Assembly: GCA_012270625.1 (NCBI GenBank)
Contig: JAAXHZ010000362.1
Span: 1-5,138, forward strand
Direction: 5' to 3'
Source: Dehalococcoidia bacterium
GTDB taxonomy: Bacteria > Chloroflexota > Dehalococcoidia > SAR202 > UBA11138
Length of the DNA: 5,138 nt
In this document: positions 1-5,138 of the stretch, in pieces
How the letters are laid out: every line of letters starts with the position of its first letter
Numbering within the stretch: position 1 is the first letter of the stretch
Position numbers and translations under genes: made by a program
The notes under the pieces: generated by a model
Seen by the model: only the letters and a program-made list of their open reading frames with translations
What the model was told of the DNA's origin: nothing
Databases searched by the model: none

Positions 1-30
1 CCTCTCCCTCAGGGAGAGGGTTGGGGAAGG
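1..30. repeat. Palindromic G/C-rich intergenic repeat at the window edge
   Basis: Bases 1-9 (CCTCTCCCT) and 11-19 (AGGGAGAGG) form a perfect inverted repeat around a single base, so the realistic hairpin is a 7-bp stem (1-7 with 13-19) and a 5-base loop. It is followed by a G-rich stretch (GGGTTGGGGAAGG). Sequences of this CCCTCTCCCT-AGGGAGAGGG style are known as dispersed intergenic repeats in many bacterial genomes; that this is one of them is from memory and not tested. No T-run follows, so it does not look like an intrinsic terminator on this strand. The left part is cut by the window edge. Confidence 0.5.
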
Positions 31-73
31 TGAATATCCACCGCACCGTTAGCGTCCCCGAACGGCATAGAAT

Positions 74-1009
74 TTGACCACTTTCATCCTAAGACGACTA
101 ATCACCTCCGTCATCGCCATCGCGGCTGCGGGTATGCTCGTCTTCGGCCTCTCAAGGGGGTTGGCCGACCCAAGGTACACCCTGATCGGAGAGGCCGGCT
201 ACGGCATGTCGCAGGAAACATGGGAGAGACTTGGCCGCGAGCTGCACCTCGATAAGCCCGTGCCAGTGCAGTTCTTCTACTGGGTCATAGCTATATTCCA
301 GGGAGACTTCGGCAAGGACCTTCACGACGATAAGCCCGTGCTTCCCAAGTTGACCGAGAAGATAGTCCCAACCGCCAAGCTGGGAGTGGTCTCATGGATC
401 ATCGCAACCATCATCGGCATCCCTCTCGGAGTGATCTCTGCTATCAACAGGGGATCGTTCCTTGACTATATCGCCCGGGGATTTGCGCTCTTTGGACAGG
501 CCGTGCCGACCTTCTGGGCTGGTATTCTGCTCATCCTGCTATTCACCGTGCATTTGGACTGGTTTCCTGCCGCCGGTATGGGGGAGGGAATAGCGATACG
601 CAACTACATAATGCCGTCAATAGTACTGGCATGGCTGCCAGCCGCTGGCTACCTGCGCTTTACGCGCTCAGCCATGCTCGAAGTGCTCGACTCCGAATAC
701 GTCAAGCTAGCCAAAGCCAAGGGCGTCCCCTATCGCAACATCATCTGGAAGCACGCCTTTAGGAACGCTTCTCTGATACCACTAACTGCGACCGCGCTCG
801 TTCTGGCAGGTTTCATCACCGGATCGGTGCTCGTAGAGGCGGTGTTCGCTTGGCCGGGAATAGGACAGTACGCTGTACAGGCAGTCCAGACCAACAATAT
901 CAACGTCCTCGTAGCAATTGTCCTCATCTTTACGGTGCTGTTCATCATCGCCAACTTCATTGTCGACATCATGTACGGACTTCTTGATCCGCGGATCAGG
1001 TATTCATGA
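74..1009 (+). CDS. ABC transporter permease, DppB/OppB family (peptide/nickel-type)
   Basis: This is one of two inner-membrane subunits of a binding-protein-dependent importer. The 311-residue length is normal for the family. The N terminus (FILRRL, then a membrane segment at about 8-28) is followed by the family's periplasmic region with HLDKPVPVQF (58-67) and GDFGKDL (77-83). Five more hydrophobic segments lie at about 101-125, 133-160, 178-194, 236-258 and 277-303. The cytoplasmic EAA-type loop that docks the ATPase is at about 209-236 (YVKLAKAKGVPYRNIIWKHA), followed by the typical VEAVFAWPGIG (254-264) and the terminal LLDPRIRYS. The start is TTG, six bases past an in-frame TAG, chosen because it gives the complete family N terminus; the next in-frame ATG (codon 21) would cut into the first membrane segment. 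No clear Shine-Dalgarno precedes it. The stop overlaps the next gene. Substrate is unknown (dipeptide, oligopeptide, nickel or sugar oligomers are all possible). Confidence 0.93.
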   Translation: MTTFILRRLITSVIAIAAAGMLVFGLSRGLADPRYTLIGEAGYGMSQETWERLGRELHLDKPVPVQFFYWVIAIFQGDFGKDLHDDKPVLPKLTEKIVPTAKLGVVSWIIATIIGIPLGVISAINRGSFLDYIARGFALFGQAVPTFWAGILLILLFTVHLDWFPAAGMGEGIAIRNYIMPSIVLAWLPAAGYLRFTRSAMLEVLDSEYVKLAKAKGVPYRNIIWKHAFRNASLIPLTATALVLAGFITGSVLVEAVFAWPGIGQYAVQAVQTNNINVLVAIVLIFTVLFIIANFIVDIMYGLLDPRIRYS

Positions 1010-1899
1010 CAGCCGAAGCTCTGGTTACACAGCCACCCGGCGCCTGGTCCGCTCTGGGACGCGCCTACGGCTTCTTGACTCGCTGGCCCGTTATCCCAGT
1101 AGTAATTCTGATCATCCTCGTACTGATGGCCGTCTTCGCTCCTGTCATCACCATACACGAGCCGCTCGATGGCAACCTTCGCGAGAGACTTGTTCCACCT
1201 TGGGGCGCTGAGACTGGCAGCACGAACCACATCTTCGGCACGGATCATGTAGGAAGAGACATCTTCAGTCGCGTAGCATTCGGGTCGCGGGTCTCGCTCA
1301 TGGTCGCCGCCGTAGCCCTGGTGACCGGCACGGTTGTCGGCACCATCCTCGGCCTGATCGCAGGTTACTTCGGCGGTGCAGTCGACGAGATCATCATGAG
1401 GATCGTCGACATCTGGTTCGCGTTCCCATTCCTGATGATCGCTCTGCTGATAGCGGCTGTCGTAGGCCAGGGCATATCGACGATCATGGGCCTTCTCGCC
1501 CTGCTGGTGTGGTCGAGCTACGTTCGATACGTACGTGCCGAAGTTCTGACTCTCCGAGAACGTGACTATGTCGCATTGGCAAGAGTCGCGGGCGCGTCCA
1601 CAATGCGTATTCTCATGAGGCACTTGCTCCCCGGCGTCACGAACACCGTAGTCGTAGTCGCCACCCTGCGCGCCGGACAACTGGTGCTTGCTGAAGCGTC
1701 ACTCAGCTTCCTGGGTGCCGGCATCCCACCCCCAACGCCAACGTTAGGCTCAATGATCGCTGACGGCAGAGACTACCTGAGGGAGGCATGGTGGATTTCA
1801 GTATACCCAGGGATTACCATATTCTTAATGGTGATGTCTCTTAACTTCCTGGGGGACTGGCTTCGCGACAGGATCGACCCCAGGCTAAGACAGCTTTAG
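1006..1899 (+). CDS. ABC transporter permease, DppC/OppC family (peptide/nickel-type)
   Basis: This is the partner permease that would form the heterodimeric membrane channel with the preceding DppB-like protein. The ATG lies in an ATGA overlap with the upstream stop, which indicates translational coupling. The 297-residue protein has the OppC-type N-terminal membrane segment (about 29-50, ending AVFAPVI), then the diagnostic HIFGTDHVGRDIFSR (75-89). Further membrane segments lie at about 95-122, 135-153, 158-173, 213-233 and 266-284. The EAA-type ATPase-contact loop is at about 188-210 (YVALARVAGASTMRILMRHL), followed by LAEASLSFLGAGIPPPTPTLG (228-248, read around the conserved E230) and the terminal DRIDPRLRQL. 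All family landmarks are present and the frame is intact. No ATPase or solute-binding protein follows; the next gene is an unrelated glycine cleavage gene, so the remaining transporter parts must be upstream of the window or elsewhere. Confidence 0.94.
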   Translation: MTAEALVTQPPGAWSALGRAYGFLTRWPVIPVVILIILVLMAVFAPVITIHEPLDGNLRERLVPPWGAETGSTNHIFGTDHVGRDIFSRVAFGSRVSLMVAAVALVTGTVVGTILGLIAGYFGGAVDEIIMRIVDIWFAFPFLMIALLIAAVVGQGISTIMGLLALLVWSSYVRYVRAEVLTLRERDYVALARVAGASTMRILMRHLLPGVTNTVVVVATLRAGQLVLAEASLSFLGAGIPPPTPTLGSMIADGRDYLREAWWISVYPGITIFLMVMSLNFLGDWLRDRIDPRLRQL

Positions 1900-2055
1900 A
1901 CAAAGACATTATATGAAGGTAGCCCGTCCGTCCAACACGTCATTCCGGCGAAAGCCGGAATCCAGGGGGCGGGGTGTGGCGAAACTAGACGGAACATGTA
2001 CCAGTGCGCCCATCCAAAGTAGTCCGAATCTGCCCCTGATACCTGACGCCCACCT
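1900..2055. other. Intergenic region between transporter and glycine cleavage operon
   Basis: This 156-bp gap separates the two functional blocks and must contain the gcvT transcription start if the gcv genes have their own promoter. I see one palindromic repeat (1942-1961) and nothing else I can name. No convincing -35/-10 pair, no T-tract terminator and no purine-rich Shine-Dalgarno are visible; the bases just before the gcvT ATG are CGCCCACCT. I see none of the conserved core of a glycine riboswitch, the regulator one might expect here. Confidence 0.5.
1939..1965. repeat. REP-like palindrome with GAAA loop
   Basis: Bases 1942-1949 (ATTCCGGC) and 1954-1961 (GCCGGAAT) form a perfect 8-bp stem closed by a GAAA tetraloop (1950-1953), flanked by GTC on the left and CCAG on the right. 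This stable GNRA-type hairpin matches the general form of the abundant dispersed GTCATTCC...GGAATCCAG intergenic palindromes known from many bacteria (family resemblance recalled, not searched). It is followed by GGGGGCGGGG rather than Ts, so it is more likely a mobile or repeated palindrome than a rho-independent terminator, although a hairpin here could still protect the 3' end of the permease transcript. Confidence 0.65.
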
Positions 2056-3153
2056 ATGCTAAGACACACTCCCCTATACCAAGTCCACTCCGATCTCGGA
2101 GCTCGGTTCGTGCCGTTCGCCGGATGGGAGATGCCAGTTCAGTACGGCAGCATCCTGAACGAGGCGCGGGCGGTTCGCGCGGGCGTCGGGCTGTTCGATG
2201 TGTCCCACATGGGCCGGTTGGAGATCTCAGGCGCGGACGCGGCTGGGCTGCTTAGCTCGACGCTGAGTGTGGATGTCAACAGGCTCGGCGTGGGACGAGC
2301 GCGATACAACGTCGTGTGCGATTCGTACGGTGGGATCATCGACGACTGTATCGTGTACAGGCGGGGCAGGCAGCGTTTTCTGCTTGTCCCGAACGCTTCG
2401 AACACAGCTGCGGTCACAGAGTGGCTGGAGAGCTGGACGCTGCGCGGCTCGGACGTGAGCATGAAGAACGTGACCGCTGAGATCGCTATGATCGCATGTC
2501 AGGGGCCGGACGCCGAGGAAACGCTCCAGCGCCTGACGGACTTCGACCTGTCTCTGTCGAGTCTAAGACCCTTCAGGGGCAGAACGATGACGATCCGCGG
2601 CTCAACTTGCTACGTCGGCAGGACGGGGTACACTGGAGAAGACGGCTTCGAGATCATGGTGCCCTCAGATGACGCGCCGTCACTGTGGCGGACGCTGGGA
2701 GAGATGGGTGCGGTGTCGTGCGGACTGGCGGCGCGGGACGTGCTGAGGCTCGAAGCCGGGTTGTTGCTGCACGGCAACGACATGGACACTTCGGTCAACC
2801 CATACGAAGCCGGGTTGGACAGGTTCGTCGATCCTGACCGCGATGGCTACGTCGCCGGCGACGCGCTGCGCCGGATACGGGACGAAGGTGTATCACGAAA
2901 GCTGGTTGGGTTCACGATGAAGGGACGAGGTATAGCGCGTCACGGCTATCGGATATTGGACAGCGACAGCGGAAGAGCCATCGGCGAAGTGTCGTCCGGC
3001 GGACCCTCTCAAACGCTTGACTTGAACATAGGCATGGGCTATGTTCCAATCGAATTTTCGGAGCCGGGGACTCGAATCGAAGTCGAGATACGGAGCCGCC
3101 CTGTGGAGGCTCAGGTGACTGATCTACCGTTCTACGCTGGCGGTCATGTCTAA
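2056..3153 (+). CDS. gcvT: Aminomethyltransferase (glycine cleavage system T protein)
   Basis: GcvT takes the aminomethyl group carried on the lipoyl arm of GcvH, releases ammonia and makes 5,10-methylenetetrahydrofolate; it acts in the cytoplasm. The 365 residues match the usual length. Visible landmarks in order are TPLYQVH (5-11), FAGWEMPVQYGSI (21-33), AGVGLFDVSHMG (42-53), GGIIDDCIVYR (92-102, with the Asp pair 96-97 at the position of the conserved catalytic aspartate), the RTGYTGEDGFEI folate-site motif (189-200), GLAARDVLRLEAGLLLHGND (223-242), RKLVGF (281-286) and RGIARHGY (291-298). The C-terminal barrel runs to VTDLPFY (354-360). The ATG was chosen because it leaves only four residues before the conserved TPLY, as in the family. 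No Shine-Dalgarno is apparent. The tail AGGHV after LPFY is unusual: many GcvT proteins end in a short basic YKR/YRR. A diverged second copy of this gene end lies just downstream. Confidence 0.96.
   Translation: MLRHTPLYQVHSDLGARFVPFAGWEMPVQYGSILNEARAVRAGVGLFDVSHMGRLEISGADAAGLLSSTLSVDVNRLGVGRARYNVVCDSYGGIIDDCIVYRRGRQRFLLVPNASNTAAVTEWLESWTLRGSDVSMKNVTAEIAMIACQGPDAEETLQRLTDFDLSLSSLRPFRGRTMTIRGSTCYVGRTGYTGEDGFEIMVPSDDAPSLWRTLGEMGAVSCGLAARDVLRLEAGLLLHGNDMDTSVNPYEAGLDRFVDPDRDGYVAGDALRRIRDEGVSRKLVGFTMKGRGIARHGYRILDSDSGRAIGEVSSGGPSQTLDLNIGMGYVPIEFSEPGTRIEVEIRSRPVEAQVTDLPFYAGGHV
3106..3135 (+). repeat. Upstream copy of duplicated gcvT 3' end segment
   Basis: This 30-bp stretch inside gcvT (codons for EAQVTDLPFY) aligns without gaps to 3176-3205 in the downstream intergenic gap, with 24 of 30 bases identical by my count. 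The offset between the copies is 70 bp, which moves the second copy out of the gcvT frame. Both copies begin GAGGCTC and end TCTAC. Agreement at the peptide level (EAQVTDLPFY against EARVTVPPLY) is what makes chance unlikely. Confidence 0.6.
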
Positions 3154-3175
3154 CCGGTCCATTATGAACCTCTTT

Positions 3176-3214
3176 GAGGCTCGGGTGACTGTCCCACCTC
3201 TCTACAAGCGGTGA
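3176..3214 (+). pseudogene. Relic of a gcvT 3' end in the gcvT-gcvH gap
   Basis: Read in the frame of gcvH, these bases encode EARVTVPPLYKR followed by TGA. That resembles the end of the intact GcvT upstream (EAQVTDLPFY...) and closes with a basic YKR tail typical of many GcvT proteins. An ATG at 3164 would open a 16-codon ORF (MNLF then this peptide), but there is no reason to think it is translated. The TGA (3212-3214) lies inside the likely gcvH ribosome binding site, as the end of a gene directly upstream of gcvH often does. I read it as the remnant of an older gcvT terminus, displaced when the present gcvT end arose by duplication or recombination. The match is short, so chance or another origin is possible. 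Confidence 0.5.
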
Positions 3215-3215
3215 G
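3210..3215 (+). promoter_or_regulatory. Ribosome binding site of gcvH
   Basis: GGTGAG lies five bases before the gcvH ATG, an acceptable Shine-Dalgarno match and spacing. It is the clearest ribosome binding site in the window and overlaps the stop codon of the gcvT-end relic. Confidence 0.5.
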
Positions 3216-3220
3216 AACTC

Positions 3221-3607
3221 ATGAATCCAGATAATCTCAAGTATTCGCGCGAACATGAATGGGTGATCGTTAGTAATGAAGGCTATGCCATCGTCGGCAT
3301 CACTCACTTCGCCCAGGACAGCTTGGGCGACGTGGTCTTCGTCGAGCTGCCCGAAGTGGGCGGCGAAGTGGGCCAGTTCGAGAAGATGGGCGAGATCGAG
3401 TCCGTCAAGGCCGTATCAGACCTCTTCTCGCCTGTCAGCGGCAAGGTCATCGAGCGAAACGACAGGCTTCTCGAAGAGCCGGAGCTGGTCAACGACAGTC
3501 CTTACGAGGACGGCTGGATGCTCAAAGTCGAGATGGACGACTCATCCGAAATCGACAACCTGCTAAGCTCGTCCGAGTACGATTCCCTCCTGGAATCCGA
3601 GGCGTAG
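3221..3607 (+). CDS. gcvH: Glycine cleavage system H protein (lipoyl carrier)
   Basis: GcvH is the small lipoylated shuttle that accepts the aminomethyl group from the P protein, presents it to GcvT, and is reoxidised by dihydrolipoyl dehydrogenase. At 128 residues it has the usual length. It starts with LKYSREHEWV (6-15), followed by AIVGITHFAQDSLGDVVFVELPEVG (read as 23-47). The lipoylation site is IESVKAVSDL (59-68), with Lys63 as the modified residue, then FSPVSGKV (69-76), EPELVNDSPYEDGWM (86-100) and a helical acidic tail with SSSEYDSLL (116-124). Every expected landmark is present. The ATG follows a GGTGAG ribosome binding site, and the stop is eight bases before gcvPA, consistent with one transcript. 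Lipoyl attachment enzymes are not in the window. Confidence 0.97.
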   Translation: MNPDNLKYSREHEWVIVSNEGYAIVGITHFAQDSLGDVVFVELPEVGGEVGQFEKMGEIESVKAVSDLFSPVSGKVIERNDRLLEEPELVNDSPYEDGWMLKVEMDDSSEIDNLLSSSEYDSLLESEA

Positions 3608-3615
3608 ATTCGTCC

Positions 3616-4947
3616 ATGGCAGACAACGGATTTCAGTCTCCATACGTCCCAAACACTGACCCCGACAGGCGAGCGATGCTCGACGCCATCGGCGTCGACT
3701 CCATCGAAGAGCTGTTCGGAGACATTCCAGACGGCTACCTGAACTACGACCTCGATATTCCCTCCGCGCGAGATGAGCTCGACCTCACTCGTTACGCCCG
3801 CACGCTCGCCGCGATGAACCGTACCCCCGGCGACTACGCTTGCTTCCTCGGCGCTGGATCGTATAGGCATCACATCCCTGCCGTTGTCAGGCAGATCACC
3901 AGCCGAAGCGAGTACATGACAGCCTACACTCCGTACCAGCCGGAGGTGTCCCAGGGCACGCTGCAAACCGCGTTTGAGTTCCAGAGCCTTATATGCCAGC
4001 TGACCGGCATGGACGTCGCCAATCTCGGCATGTACGACGGCTCCACCTCGTTGGCTGAGGCCGCTCTCATGGCGTCGAGGATCACGCGCAGACACCGAGC
4101 GGCTGTCGTGGACTCAGTCTCTCCCCTGTACCGCGAGGTCTTGGACACGTACGTCCAGGCGCCGGGAATCGCCATCGACTCGATCTCTGCTTCGGCGGCG
4201 TCTCTTGCTGACGACACCGCGTGCGTCATCGTCCAACAGCCGAACTTCTACGGATATATGGAAGACGTCGAGAGGCTCGCCCAGGTCGCACACGACGCCG
4301 GAGCCTTGCTGATCGTCAGTGCGGACCCTGTGTCGCTCGGAATGTTCAGGCCGCCTAGCGAGTCCGGCGCCGACATCGTAGTCGGCGAGGGTCAGGCCCT
4401 GGGAGTTCCCACTACTTTCGGCGGGCCTTACGTCGGACTGTTCTCATGTAAGCAGGCGTACATCCGGCAGATGCCCGGCCGGATTGTCGGCCGCACCGTG
4501 GACACGCGCGGCGAAGAAGCATACGTGCTTACGCTCCAGACCCGCGAACAGCACATCAGGCGCGAGCGCGCGACGTCCAACATATGCACCGCCGTCGCGC
4601 TGATCGCCTTGATGTCAACCGTATATCTCGCCTCCTTCGGAAAGCGAGGACTCCACCGCGTAGCCGAGCTCTGCTACCACAAGGCGCACTATGCCGCCGC
4701 CAGAATCGACGAGATACCGGGCTACTCGCTCCCAATGAACGGAACGTTCTTCCAGGAGTTCGTGATCGAGTGTCCCCAATCTCCGTCCGAGATCAACGAA
4801 CGGCTGCTGGAATACGGAATCATCGGCGGAGCCGACATTAGCGCCCAGATCCCGAACGGCATGCTGGTCTGTGTGACCGAGTTGAACACGCGCGAGGAGA
4901 TCGACAAATTGGCCTCCGCCCTGACTGAAATAGGCGGGACAGCATAG
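3616..4947 (+). CDS. gcvPA: Glycine dehydrogenase (decarboxylating) subunit 1, P protein alpha
   Basis: This is the N-terminal half of the split P protein, which with GcvPB forms the PLP-dependent glycine decarboxylase. The 443 residues fit the family (about 440-450). Landmarks in order are the N-terminal YVPNTDPDRRAML (10-22) and IPDGYL (37-42), FLGAGSYRHHIPAVV (77-91), TAYTPYQPEVSQGTLQ (102-117), GMYDGSTSLAEAALMA (138-153), VQQPNFYGYMED (206-217), GEGQALGVPTTFGGPYVG (257-274), MPGRIVGRTVD (286-296), RRERATSNICTAVAL (315-329), and NGTFFQEFVIECP (375-387). The PLP-binding lysine belongs to the other subunit, so its absence here is expected. The ATG gives the normal N terminus, but no strong ribosome binding site is seen in the eight-base gap after gcvH, so translational coupling is likely. 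Its TAG stop is immediately followed, in the same frame, by the gcvPB ATG. Confidence 0.96.
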   Translation: MADNGFQSPYVPNTDPDRRAMLDAIGVDSIEELFGDIPDGYLNYDLDIPSARDELDLTRYARTLAAMNRTPGDYACFLGAGSYRHHIPAVVRQITSRSEYMTAYTPYQPEVSQGTLQTAFEFQSLICQLTGMDVANLGMYDGSTSLAEAALMASRITRRHRAAVVDSVSPLYREVLDTYVQAPGIAIDSISASAASLADDTACVIVQQPNFYGYMEDVERLAQVAHDAGALLIVSADPVSLGMFRPPSESGADIVVGEGQALGVPTTFGGPYVGLFSCKQAYIRQMPGRIVGRTVDTRGEEAYVLTLQTREQHIRRERATSNICTAVALIALMSTVYLASFGKRGLHRVAELCYHKAHYAAARIDEIPGYSLPMNGTFFQEFVIECPQSPSEINERLLEYGIIGGADISAQIPNGMLVCVTELNTREEIDKLASALTEIGGTA

Positions 4948-5138
4948 ATGACCACCCTGCTTGACAGGTCAGCCCTGGACCGGCGAAAGGTGCTCATGGA
5001 CCGCAGCAGGCCGGGCAGAGTTGGCACTACTCTTCCCCCGCTCGACGTTCCAGAGTCGCAGCTCCCCGACGAGTCTCTGCTCCGCGACAGCCTCGACCTG
5101 CCCGAAGTCTCCGAGGGCGAGATCGTCCGATACTTCTC
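4948..5138 (+). CDS. gcvPB: Glycine dehydrogenase (decarboxylating) subunit 2, P protein beta, N-terminal part
   Basis: Only the first 63 codons are in the window; the gene runs off the right edge. The readable part shows the GcvPB N-terminal signature: RSRPGRVGTTLPPLDVPE at about 19-36, then the LPDESLLRD stretch and LPEVSEGEIVRYF at about 51-63. The PLP-binding lysine and active-site region lie beyond the window. The first ATG directly abuts the gcvPA stop with no intergenic base, preceded by a weak GGCGGG 10 bases upstream. A second in-frame ATG at 4996 (codon 17), preceded by AAAGGTG, would give MDRSRPGRVG, which fits the usual position of the conserved PGR motif. The extra residues MTTLLDRSALDRRKVL from the first ATG are not recognisably conserved, so the true start is open. 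The function assignment is firm despite truncation, given the gene order. Confidence 0.9.
   Translation, partial: MTTLLDRSALDRRKVLMDRSRPGRVGTTLPPLDVPESQLPDESLLRDSLDLPEVSEGEIVRYF

Noticed and set aside
46..65. CCGTT/AACGG inverted repeat before the first permease start
   Set aside because: A 5-bp stem with a 10-base loop is too weak to distinguish from chance.
918..1211. 97-codon plus-strand open frame over the permease junction
   Set aside because: It is an out-of-frame reading of the permease genes; the Ser/Arg-rich translation is typical of frame shadows.
730..1680. Long 316-codon open frame on the minus strand across both permease genes
   Set aside because: Its product is low in hydrophobic structure and rich in Asp, His, Tyr and Gln, as expected from the antisense of membrane-protein codons. 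It overlaps two well-supported genes and has no recognisable motif.
1897..1915. Promoter-like TAGACA and TATATG hexamers
   Set aside because: They are only about 7 bases apart, far short of the 16-18 needed, and no better-spaced partner exists for either.
1942..1961. Intrinsic terminator for the permease operon
   Set aside because: The hairpin is strong but followed by a G-rich run with no T-tract on either strand.
1900..2055. Possible glycine riboswitch upstream of gcvT
   Set aside because: Such a switch is expected before some gcv operons, but I found neither its conserved core nor a tandem aptamer layout, and the gap is short and largely occupied by a repeat palindrome.
3502..4095. 197-codon minus-strand open frame opposite gcvH/gcvPA
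   Set aside because: It is antisense to conserved coding sequence of gcvPA and no family features are visible in the translation.

Overview
The window contains six protein-coding genes, all on the + strand, in two blocks. Base composition is moderately GC-rich. Layout and protein style fit a free-living bacterium that uses the split (two-subunit) glycine decarboxylase. A member of the Chloroflexota (Dehalococcoidia/SAR202-like) is my best guess, made from general resemblance only; the sequence holds no taxonomic marker, so treat it as tentative.

Block 1 (74-1899) is a pair of translationally coupled ABC-transporter inner-membrane permeases of the DppB/DppC (oligopeptide/dipeptide/nickel) type, overlapping by ATGA. 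Neither the substrate-binding protein nor the ATPases lie in the window, so the substrate cannot be assigned. The pair is bracketed by two different palindromic intergenic sequences: a CCTCTCCCT/AGGGAGAGG palindrome at the left edge, and an ATTCCGGC-GAAA-GCCGGAAT hairpin downstream.

Block 2 (2056 to the right edge) is a glycine cleavage operon in the order gcvT, gcvH, gcvPA, gcvPB (the last truncated by the window end). GcvPA and GcvPB together decarboxylate glycine and pass the aminomethyl group to the lipoyl arm of GcvH. GcvT then transfers the one-carbon unit to tetrahydrofolate and releases ammonia. The fourth component, the dihydrolipoyl dehydrogenase (L protein), is not in the window.

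Most of this is ordinary metabolism and transport, and I see no undescribed multi-gene system. Two small features deserve a second look. The 67-bp gap between gcvT and gcvH carries a diverged second copy of the 3' end of gcvT, whose encoded peptide ends like a normal GcvT and whose stop codon sits inside the likely gcvH ribosome binding site. Also, gcvPA and gcvPB are in the same reading frame and separated by nothing but one TAG codon.
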